Assembly: GCA_947480815.1 (NCBI GenBank)
Contig: CANKEA010000016.1
Coordinates: forward strand, 1-11,467
Source: Caulobacterales bacterium
Lineage (GTDB): Bacteria; Pseudomonadota; Alphaproteobacteria; Caulobacterales; Caulobacteraceae
DNA: 11,467 nucleotides
Direction of reading: 5' to 3'
A program made the translations under genes and the position numbers. A model generated the notes under the pieces. That model saw nothing but the letters and a program-made list of their open reading frames with translations, was not told the DNA's origin and did not search any database. How positions within the stretch are numbered: the first letter of the stretch is position 1; each line of letters begins with the position of its first letter. Below are positions 6,079 through 11,467 of the stretch, in pieces.

Positions 6079-6927
6079 TCATTGCGCAGGCTCAAACGCC
6101 AAGGGCGCACCCCAGAAGGCCTGCACTATGGCATTCTGGGGTCCCGGCTCACCCGTAGTCCAGAATCGCCGGCTTCCAGAATGGCCGATGTTGAACTCCG
6201 GATGGCGCGCCAAATAGCCTGTTAGGGCCTCAGCCGTCGCGGCGGGCTGATGGATCAAAGGCGTGCCCGGTGGCAGGGCATCACGGAACAGGCCGGCAAT
6301 AATCTCATAATGGGTACAGCCCAAGATCGCCCGGTCCGGCGCACGGCCGATACGCGCGATCATCTCGGCCACATACCCCTGCACAGCCACGGCAAGATCC
6401 GCCAGAGAGGTCCCGCCCTCGATCATGGGCACAAGGTCGGGGCAAGGCTGACCGCAGACGGTGATATCAGGGCGCCGCTTGGCGATCTCGATCTCATAGA
6501 CCCGACTTTGCACCGTCCCTCGCGTGGCAAAGATGCCCAGCACATCGGGTCTAGCTTGCGCCGCAGGATTGGCGGGCTGGGTCCAGTCCATGCCCGTGGC
6601 ATCCTCGATGGTTGGGACGATAATACCCAGGATGTTGACGGGCCGGCCGATCACCCTGGCATGGTCTTGTAACCAAGTCTGTTGCAGCCGACGCAGTGAG
6701 ATGGCGGAGGCGGTGTTGCAGGCCAGGACCACCAGATCAGCACCGGCCGAGAACAGTCGCGTGATGGCGGCGCGGGTTAGGTCGACAACCTCCTCGCCGG
6801 GGCGGCCGCCATAGGGGGCGTTGGCCTGATCGGCCAGGTAAAGGAATTCGGCCTGCGGCAGGCGACGCACCAGGGCGCGCGCCACGCTGAGACCCCCGAC
6901 ACCGGAATCGAACAGGCCTATCGACAT
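6079..6927 (-). CDS. murI: Glutamate racemase MurI
   Basis: Interconverts L- and D-glutamate, providing D-glutamate for the peptidoglycan stem peptide; a cytosolic, cofactor-independent two-base enzyme. The 282-residue product has the N-terminal motif FDSGVGGLSV with D7 and S8, the first catalytic cysteine C70 in VLACNTAS, and the second C204 followed by H206 in LGCTHYE. An insert rich in Pro/Ala near residues 110-127 makes the middle slightly longer than in E. coli. ATG 6927 has no clear ribosome-binding site; GGGGCTAAACTC upstream resembles a sigma-73 -10 box (GCTANAWC), so the leader may be very short or absent. It is divergent from the GumN-like gene, with only 48 bp between start codons. 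Confidence 0.95.
   Translation of the reverse strand: MSIGLFDSGVGGLSVARALVRRLPQAEFLYLADQANAPYGGRPGEEVVDLTRAAITRLFSAGADLVVLACNTASAISLRRLQQTWLQDHARVIGRPVNILGIIVPTIEDATGMDWTQPANPAAQARPDVLGIFATRGTVQSRVYEIEIAKRRPDITVCGQPCPDLVPMIEGGTSLADLAVAVQGYVAEMIARIGRAPDRAILGCTHYEIIAGLFRDALPPGTPLIHQPAATAEALTGYLARHPEFNIGHSGSRRFWTTGEPGPQNAIVQAFWGAPLAFEPAQ
6110..6141. repeat. Inverted repeat inside the 3' end of murI
   Basis: CCCCAGAA (6110-6117) and TTCTGGGG (6134-6141) form an 8-bp stem; inside it, after one mismatch, GCC pairs with GGC around an 8-base loop. It lies within murI codons (the WGAPLAF / NAIVQAF region) and about 70 bp past the ahpD stop, so it could limit ahpD read-through into murI antisense. It may equally be a by-product of codon choice. 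Confidence 0.3.
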
Positions 6928-6975
6928 GGCTAGAGTTTAGCCCCGAGCGGTTGCGGTGGTCTATAGAGCGCTGAC

Positions 6976-7914
6976 ATGATGCTCCGCCGCCTCTTGCTTG
7001 TCCTGCTGCTTGCCGTCCTGGCATCGCACGCGACTGCCCAGTCGACGGCTGAGCCGGGCATGAGCACGGTCGTCGAGGCGCTAGAGGTGGTTGCGAAGGC
7101 CCCCGGCCCGGCGATGTGGCGGGTTAGCCGCAACGGCTCGGAGGTCGTGATTATGGGCACGGTATCGCCCGTCGCGCATTCGCTAGCCTGGGACGACCGG
7201 CGACTGCGCCGTAACTTGACCGGCGCACGCCAAATGCTCGCTCCAAGTCGGCCGGTGGGCGGCGCCAAGGCCATGCTGTCCTATGCCCTTGGCGACCGCA
7301 GTAAGATCCGCGTTGGTGGCACCAGCACCCTGGCGGCGCGCCTGCCGACCGATTTAGCTGCCAAATTCAGCGCGGCCGCCGGGGCCGCTCATCAACAACT
7401 ATCAAAATACGACCGATGGAAACCGGCCGCTGCGGGCATCATGCTGCTCGGCGATTTCGACAAGGCCGCCGGCCTTTCGCGCGGCAAGCCCATCATCACG
7501 ATAACTCGACTGGCCCAGTCCATGAAGATCCCGGTCAAGGCGGCGGGTAAGGTGGATGTTGCCAAGGTGCTTGGCGACGGCACCCGGCTCGACGACGCCC
7601 AAAACATCGCTTGCCTGGCCGTGGCGGCGGAGCAGGTCTACCGGCTGGCGGGGGCACCGGGCGAGCTGGGACAGGCTTGGGCGGTGGGCGATCTGCGCGC
7701 CGTTCAGCGACTCTACACCCCCCGCACCGCCGATCAGTGCCCACTCCTAAACCCATTGCTCGACAAGGAGATCGCCGCCAGCGTGAGCGTGGTGCAAGGC
7801 GCGCTGCAGACCCCCGGCCACTCAGTGGCGCTCATCGACATGAGCCTGCTGCTACGGCCCGGCGGCGTGCTGGACCGCCTCAGCGCGGACGGCAACCAGA
7901 TCGACACACCCTAG
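6976..7914 (+). CDS. Exported TraB/GumN-like protein with degenerate motifs
   Basis: A 312-residue protein with a typical Sec signal peptide (MMLRR, hydrophobic core about 6-17, cleavage probably after residue 22, ATAQ), so it is periplasmic or secreted. The mature N terminus PAMWRVSRNGSEVVIMGTVS at 45-64 matches the opening of TraB/GumN (TIKI-like) proteins, in which 'W.V...GS.V.LLGT.H' holds a putative metal-binding His. Here the position after GTV is S64. The second conserved element near the C terminus, usually G.GHL, reads ALIDMSLLLRPGGVLDRL, again without His, although the following 'GVLDRL' context remains. It therefore looks like a non-catalytic family member. ATG 6976 and ATG 6979 are adjacent; neither has a good ribosome-binding site. 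The family call is moderate; function is unknown. Confidence 0.7.
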   Translation: MMLRRLLLVLLLAVLASHATAQSTAEPGMSTVVEALEVVAKAPGPAMWRVSRNGSEVVIMGTVSPVAHSLAWDDRRLRRNLTGARQMLAPSRPVGGAKAMLSYALGDRSKIRVGGTSTLAARLPTDLAAKFSAAAGAAHQQLSKYDRWKPAAAGIMLLGDFDKAAGLSRGKPIITITRLAQSMKIPVKAAGKVDVAKVLGDGTRLDDAQNIACLAVAAEQVYRLAGAPGELGQAWAVGDLRAVQRLYTPRTADQCPLLNPLLDKEIAASVSVVQGALQTPGHSVALIDMSLLLRPGGVLDRLSADGNQIDTP

Positions 7915-7926
7915 ACGCGCTTGATT

Positions 7927-7951
7927 TTGACGGGTTTTGCGCCCATAAAGC
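7927..7951 (+). promoter_or_regulatory. Candidate sigma-73 promoter for ffh-rpsP-rimM
   Basis: TTGACGG at 7927-7933 is a perfect match to the Caulobacter-type -35 consensus TTGACGS. Ten bases later CATAAAGC (7944-7951) matches GCTANAWC at four of the seven fixed positions. It starts 13 bp after the stop of the GumN-like gene. If used, transcription would begin near 7957 and give ffh a leader of about 200 nucleotides containing four inverted repeats. Confidence 0.45.
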
Positions 7952-7960
7952 CTTCCTTCA

Positions 7961-8134
7961 GGCGTTAGTTGCTAGCGCCCTCCACCGTCACGACCCCCTG
8001 CGAATGATGCTGGGACGAGGACGGCGAGGCCCCCCCGTCGACGTGATCGTCCACGGGGGCGGACTGCGTTTGGGACTCCTGCATGACGCCCGTCATGTCG
8101 AATTTTAGAAAAACGCCTTTCCGGCCGGAAAGGC
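7961..8134 (+). other. Hairpin-rich region upstream of ffh (possible structured leader)
   Basis: Four inverted repeats follow one another in this gap. At 7961-7979, GGCGTTAG and CTAGCGCC form an 8-bp stem with one G-U pair and a 3-base loop. At 8032-8059, CCCCCGT and ACGGGGG enclose a C-C mismatch, then GACG/CGTC around a TGAT loop. At 8082-8097, CATGACG and CGTCATG flank two bases. At 8115-8134 there is a perfect 20-base palindrome. No convincing gene occupies the 243 bp. It could be a regulatory mRNA leader, a small RNA, or a mix of terminator and operator sites. It lacks the conserved SRP RNA loop, so it is not ffs. Confidence 0.45.
8107..8134 (-). terminator. Perfect palindrome with T-tract on the minus strand
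   Basis: Bases 8115-8134 (GCCTTTCCGGCCGGAAAGGC) are a perfect 20-base palindrome. On the minus strand it is followed at once by GTTTTTCT (8114-8107), the form of an intrinsic terminator. On the plus strand the stem is followed by TTCGAGTGGATTTTT, a poorer version. No gene on the minus strand obviously needs this terminator, since it would stop RNA running antisense out of ffh. It ends 23 bp before the ffh start. Confidence 0.45.
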
Positions 8135-8157
8135 TTCGAGTGGATTTTTGAGACGGC

Positions 8158-9678
8158 ATGTTTGACGCGCTGAGCGAAAAACTTTCGGGAGTCTTCGACC
8201 GCCTCGGCGGGCGCGGGGTGCTGTCCGAAGCCGATATTGACGAGGGCCTGCGCGAGGTTCGCTTGGCACTGCTGGAAGCCGACGTCGCCTTGCCGGTGGT
8301 GAAAGATTTCATAGCCAGGGCTAAGACACTCGCCTCGGGTGAGTCTGTCATCCGCTCGGTCAAGCCGACCGATCAGGTCATCAAGATCGTCTATGACGGC
8401 CTGGTGGACATGCTGGGCGGCGAGACACGGACCGGCCTCAACATCAGCCTCAACCCGCCGACCGTAATCCTGATGGCCGGCTTGCAGGGCTCTGGCAAGA
8501 CCACCACCAGCGCCAAGCTCGCCCTGCGCCTGACCAAGGTCGAACGCAAAAAAGTGCTCATGGCGTCGCTCGATACGCGCCGCCCGGCCGCCATGGAACA
8601 ACTGGCCACCCTAGGCAGGCAGATCGGTGTCGAGACACTGCCGATCCTGGTCGGACAGGGTGCCGCCGATATCGCCCGGCGCGCGCTCAGCGCCGCCAAG
8701 CTTTCTGGCTACGATGTCCTGATCCTCGACACCGCCGGGCGCACGACGCTCGACGAGGCGATGATGAGCGAGGCGGCCCAGATCGCCCAGATCGCCAAGC
8801 CGTCTGAGACCCTTCTGGTCGCCGATAGCCTCACGGGCCAGGACGCGGTTCGCACCGCCAAGGCCTTCCACGAGCGTCTGCCGCTCACCGGGCTAATTCT
8901 GACCCGCACAGACGGCGATGGCCGCGGAGGCGCGGCGCTGTCGATGCGCCATGTCACCGGCCTGCCGATCAAGTTCCTGGGCGCAGGCGAACAGGTGGAG
9001 GCACTTGACGCCTTCGACGCTCGCCGTGTGGCCGGGCGGATCCTCGGTCAGGGCGATGTGGTGGCCCTGGTCGAAAGGGCAGCTGCTGATCTGGACCATG
9101 CCGAAGCCGAACGCATGGCCAAGAAGATGGCCAAGGGCAAGTTCGACCTCGACGACCTCTCGGCTCAGCTGGCGCAGATGCAGAAAATGGGCGGGATGGA
9201 AGGGATCATGGGCATGTTGCCCGGGGTCCAGAAGGTCAAAAAGCAGATCGCCGAGGCCAATATCAACGACAAGATGATCGGCCGGCAGCGGGCCATCATC
9301 AGCTCCATGACCAAGGAAGAGCGTAAGAAGCCCGACATTCTGCAGGCCTCGCGTAAGCGCCGCATCGCGGCCGGGTCTGGCGTCGATGTGGCCGAGATCA
9401 ACCGCCTGCTGAAACAGCATCGGCAGATGGCCGACATGATCAAGTCGATGAGCCGCGACGGTGGCAAGAGCCTGGCGCGCATGGCGCATATGATGGGCGG
9501 CGGCGACATGAGCAAGCTCAAGGCAATGGGCGCGCCCGGTGCTGCGCCCGACCCTCAGGCGCTCGAACAGATGGCCGCCAAGCTCGGCGGAAAACTGCCC
9601 GGCCTTGGTGGAGGCCATGGACAATTACCCGGCCTGGGCGGCGGCCCGCCTCCCGGCTTCAACCCCTTCAAGAAATAG
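8158..9678 (+). CDS. ffh: Signal recognition particle GTPase Ffh (SRP54)
   Basis: Binds signal sequences of nascent inner-membrane and secreted proteins together with 4.5S RNA and delivers ribosomes to FtsY at the membrane. The 506-residue protein has the N domain (1-~90), then the GTPase G domain with G1 GLQGSGKTTT (109-118), DTRRPAA (139-145), G3 DTAGR (191-195) and G4 TRTDGDGRGG (249-258), where the usual TKxD Lys is Arg as in other alphaproteobacteria. The methionine-rich M domain (about 318-450) contains the RNA-binding SRKRRIAAGSGVDVAEINRL (398-417). The C terminus ends in a Gly/Pro tail with two LPGLGGG copies (480-486, 490-496). ATG 8158 gives a standard N terminus (MFDALSEKLSGVFDRLGG), though no strong ribosome-binding site precedes it. 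rpsP follows after 18 bp. Confidence 0.97.
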   Translation: MFDALSEKLSGVFDRLGGRGVLSEADIDEGLREVRLALLEADVALPVVKDFIARAKTLASGESVIRSVKPTDQVIKIVYDGLVDMLGGETRTGLNISLNPPTVILMAGLQGSGKTTTSAKLALRLTKVERKKVLMASLDTRRPAAMEQLATLGRQIGVETLPILVGQGAADIARRALSAAKLSGYDVLILDTAGRTTLDEAMMSEAAQIAQIAKPSETLLVADSLTGQDAVRTAKAFHERLPLTGLILTRTDGDGRGGAALSMRHVTGLPIKFLGAGEQVEALDAFDARRVAGRILGQGDVVALVERAAADLDHAEAERMAKKMAKGKFDLDDLSAQLAQMQKMGGMEGIMGMLPGVQKVKKQIAEANINDKMIGRQRAIISSMTKEERKKPDILQASRKRRIAAGSGVDVAEINRLLKQHRQMADMIKSMSRDGGKSLARMAHMMGGGDMSKLKAMGAPGAAPDPQALEQMAAKLGGKLPGLGGGHGQLPGLGGGPPPGFNPFKK

Positions 9679-9696
9679 AACCTAAGGAACCCGAAA

Positions 9697-10299
9697 ATGC
9701 TGAAAATTCGTCTCGCCCGCGGGGGCACCAAGAAGCGCCCCTACTATTCCATCGTCGTCGCCGACAGCCACTCGCCCCGCGATGGCCGCTTCATCGAGAA
9801 GGTGGGCACCTACAACCCTCTGCTGGCCAAGGACGGCCCCGTTCCTCGGGTTACGTTGAAGCTGGAATCGATAAACGCCTGGATCGCCAAGGGTGCCCAG
9901 CCGACCGATCGCGTCGCCCGCTTCCTGGCCTCCGAAGGCGTGGGCCAATGGAAACATGGCAACAACCCCAACAAGGGTCAGCCGCACAAAAAGGCGCAGG
10001 AACGTGTCGCCGAAAAGGCGCAACGTGACGCTGACGCTGCTGCCGCCGCCGCCGAGGCCCTGGCCAACCCGCCGGCGCCTGAGCCCGAACCCGAAGCCGC
10101 GCCGGAACCTGAAGCCGTGACCGAGGAATCGCCGGCTGCCGAAGTCGTTGCGGAAGAAGCTGCTCCCGTCGCCGAAGAAGCGCCTGCCGAGCCTGTCGCC
10201 GAGGAAGCTCCCGCTGAAGCCGCAGCCCCGGCGGCTGAGGCTGAAGTCGAAGTCCCGGTGGCCGAGGCTGCCGCCGAGACCGATCCGAAGGAAGCTTAA
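9697..10299 (+). CDS. rpsP: 30S ribosomal protein S16 with long acidic C-terminal tail
   Basis: S16 is an early-assembling protein of the 30S subunit body. Residues 1-~82 are a standard S16 ([20 protein letters not shown], then [19 protein letters not shown]). Residues 84-110 form a basic linker ([18 protein letters not shown]), and 111-200 are a low-complexity tail of Ala, Glu, Pro and Val. It includes two tandem copies of PVAEEAPAE (157-165, 166-174). The usual bacterial S16 is about 80-90 residues, so the tail more than doubles it; extended S16 proteins are known in Caulobacterales. TAAGGA at 9683-9688 is a good ribosome-binding site. It lies 18 bp after ffh and 27 bp before rimM, in an apparent operon. 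Confidence 0.97.
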   Translation: MLKIRLARGGTKKRPYYSIVVADSHSPRDGRFIEKVGTYNPLLAKDGPVPRVTLKLESINAWIAKGAQPTDRVARFLASEGVGQWKHGNNPNKGQPHKKAQERVAEKAQRDADAAAAAAEALANPPAPEPEPEAAPEPEAVTEESPAAEVVAEEAAPVAEEAPAEPVAEEAPAEAAAPAAEAEVEVPVAEAAAETDPKEA

Positions 10300-10326
10300 G
10301 GGACGCTGCGGCGCGGCTGATCGAAG

Positions 10327-10863
10327 ATGGCTGAGAAGCTGATCCTGGTTGGCCGCGTCACAGGTGCCTTTGGCGTCAAGGGTGAGACGCGGATCACCGC
10401 CTATACCGCCGACCCCATGGCCTTGACGGACTATGGCCCGCTCCTGCGCAAGTCCGGCGCGCCGGGCCTGACCGTGCAGTCGGCGCGGCCAGCCAAGGGC
10501 GGAATCGTCGCCCGGGTTATGGAAATTGCCACACCGGAACAGGCTGACGCCCTGCGCGGGCTCGAGCTTTACGTCCCGCGCGAGCGCCTGCCCGAACCAG
10601 ACGACGAGGACGAATTCTATCTAACCGATCTGATCGGTTTGGCCGCCATAGCGCCGGATGGCTCGCCCTTGGGCGTTGTGGCCGGCGTCGAAAACTACGG
10701 TGCCGGGGACCTCTTTGAGATCAAGCCGCCTGGAATCGCGCCCAACTGGCAGGTCGCTTTCACGCGTGAAAATGTGCCGGCCGTGCACATCGCCGAGGGC
10801 CGGATCGTGGTGCTGCGACCAGACGAAGTGGGCGACATCGGCGAAGAGAGCCGCGAGCGCTAG
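10327..10863 (+). CDS. rimM: Ribosome maturation factor RimM
   Basis: Assists maturation of the 30S head and 16S rRNA 3' end and binds S19. The 178-residue protein has an N-terminal RimM domain opening with LVGRVTGAFGVKGETRI (7-23) and a C-terminal PRC-barrel that begins at DEFYLTDLIGL (95-105). Length is typical. ATG 10327 is preceded by only a weak GAAG, so coupling to the rpsP stop 27 bp upstream is plausible. In most bacteria trmD and rplS follow rimM; here a convergent thioesterase gene occupies that place and the two stop codons overlap within one CTAG (10860-10863). The acidic C terminus DEVGDIGEESRER is unremarkable. Confidence 0.96.
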   Translation: MAEKLILVGRVTGAFGVKGETRITAYTADPMALTDYGPLLRKSGAPGLTVQSARPAKGGIVARVMEIATPEQADALRGLELYVPRERLPEPDDEDEFYLTDLIGLAAIAPDGSPLGVVAGVENYGAGDLFEIKPPGIAPNWQVAFTRENVPAVHIAEGRIVVLRPDEVGDIGEESRER

Positions 10864-11467
10864 GCCCGCTGCCGTATCAGGCCTTCCTGGGCCATCGACG
10901 CGACCAATACGCCATCGCGGCTGAACATCCGACCCGTCACAAGCCCGCGCGCGCCGGACGTCGAGGGACTTTTCTGCACGAACAGGTGCCATTGGTTGAA
11001 ATCGATCGGCCGGTGAAACCAGATCGCATGGTCCATGCTGGCCGTCTGCAGACCCGCTGACCAGACACCCAGACCATGCGCACCCAACGCCGTGGAGAGG
11101 AAGGTCATGTCGGAGGCGTAGGCCAAGGTGGCTTGCTGTCGGTCGACCACCAAGACCACAGGACGCTTGGCGCGCATCCAGACGGTCTTATGCGGTGGGT
11201 TGCCCGGGGCCGGGACGAATCCCGGCGGGCCGGCGCGGCGAAGCTCGATTCTCTGCGTCCGATCCGCCATAACCCGCGCGAAGTCCGGCAAGGCCTCGCC
11301 AAGTGCTAGCCAGCGCTGCATCTCGTCGACCAGGTCCTCGGGGGCCGCATCTTCCGGCATCGGATCCTGATGTTCCAGGCCGACCTCTAGCTTTTGAAAC
11401 GATGCCATCATGACGAAAATTGGCCGGCCCTGCTGCGTGGCGGTAACACGCCGCACACAGAAAGCAC
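10860..11467 (-). CDS. tesB: Acyl-CoA thioesterase II, TesB family (5' truncated by window edge)
   Basis: Hydrolyses acyl-CoA to free fatty acid and CoA. The visible C-terminal 200 or so residues form most of a double-hotdog TesB protein; the frame stays open to the right edge and reads ..FCVRRVTATQQGRPIF, matching an internal part of E. coli TesB, so about 80-90 N-terminal residues lie outside. The GTG at 11456 is not a real start. Catalytic positions are kept: the Asp in YASDMTFL (E. coli Asp204), Ser in QTASMDHAIWFHRP where E. coli has Thr228, and the Gln in ASMAQEGLIR (Gln278). The stop codon (10860-10862) overlaps the convergent rimM stop. The gene symbol reflects family, not a proven orthologue. 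Confidence 0.9.
   Translation of the reverse strand, partial: AFCVRRVTATQQGRPIFVMMASFQKLEVGLEHQDPMPEDAAPEDLVDEMQRWLALGEALPDFARVMADRTQRIELRRAGPPGFVPAPGNPPHKTVWMRAKRPVVLVVDRQQATLAYASDMTFLSTALGAHGLGVWSAGLQTASMDHAIWFHRPIDFNQWHLFVQKSPSTSGARGLVTGRMFSRDGVLVASMAQEGLIRQRA

Noticed and set aside
7945..7985. GAAGGAAGG on the minus strand, suggesting an SRP RNA (ffs) next to ffh
   Set aside because: The surrounding bases do not give the conserved SRP domain IV stem with its GGAA loop and asymmetric internal loop; only a short GGAAGG-like string matches.
7965..8096. A 43-codon minus-strand frame (starting MTGVMQESQTQ) in the gap before ffh
   Set aside because: No ribosome-binding site, no recognisable family, and it overlaps three of the inverted repeats that better explain the region. 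It could only be revived by ribosome profiling or conservation.
8893..9624. A 243-codon minus-strand open frame opposite ffh
   Set aside because: Its His/Leu/Ala-rich composition mirrors the ffh codons in antisense and shows no family motif.
9997..10299. The low-complexity rpsP tail as a frameshift artefact or separate gene
   Set aside because: The frame is continuous, keeps consistent Ala/Glu/Pro codons to a normal TAA, and extended S16 proteins are known in this bacterial group.

Overview
The window looks like chromosomal core sequence from an alphaproteobacterium, most likely of the order Caulobacterales (Caulobacter/Phenylobacterium/Brevundimonas type). This is inferred from its high GC content, from a sigma-32 (RpoH) protein that closely resembles the Caulobacter protein as I remember it, from the alphaproteobacterial G4 variant TRTDGDGRGG in Ffh, from the long Ala/Glu/Pro tail on ribosomal protein S16, and from the inverted repeat with arms CGTCATCCCG / CGGGATGACG between genes. 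No mobile element, tRNA, rRNA or CRISPR array was seen.

Layout, left to right: the 3' end of an unidentified gene (2-79, +); a small 4-TM 'phage holin superfamily IV' (YvlD-like) membrane protein (91-456, -), divergent from rpoH (634-1524, +); an intergenic inverted-repeat element (1532-1631) between convergent rpoH and mtaB; a leftward group oxyR (4704-3799), dapF (3716-2892), mtaB (2895-1660), with dapF and mtaB overlapping in a GTGA; a divergent oxyR/ahpC control region with an OxyR-type operator; ahpC (4826-5386) and ahpD (5509-6042), separated by a strong stem-loop; murI (6927-6079, -); a secreted TraB/GumN-like protein (6976-7914, +) that has lost the family's His motifs; a 243-bp gap (7915-8157) with a candidate promoter and four inverted repeats; then the ffh (8158-9678), rpsP (9697-10299), rimM (10327-10863) group; and finally a 5'-truncated acyl-CoA thioesterase II (11467-10860, -) whose stop codon shares a CTAG with the rimM stop.

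Two functional themes stand out. The first is peroxide defence: OxyR, with both redox cysteines, faces AhpC (three-cysteine mycobacterial type) and its thiol partner AhpD. The second is protein synthesis and targeting: Ffh (SRP GTPase), S16 and RimM (16S rRNA processing), plus MtaB (tRNA modification) and RpoH (heat-shock control). DapF and MurI both supply peptidoglycan building blocks (meso-diaminopimelate and D-glutamate).

Nothing here is an obviously new multi-gene system. The best candidates for something undescribed are regulatory: the hairpin-rich leader in front of ffh, the OxyR operator overlapping the oxyR start codon, and the ahpC-ahpD intergenic hairpin. The degenerate GumN-like protein is the most unusual coding sequence.
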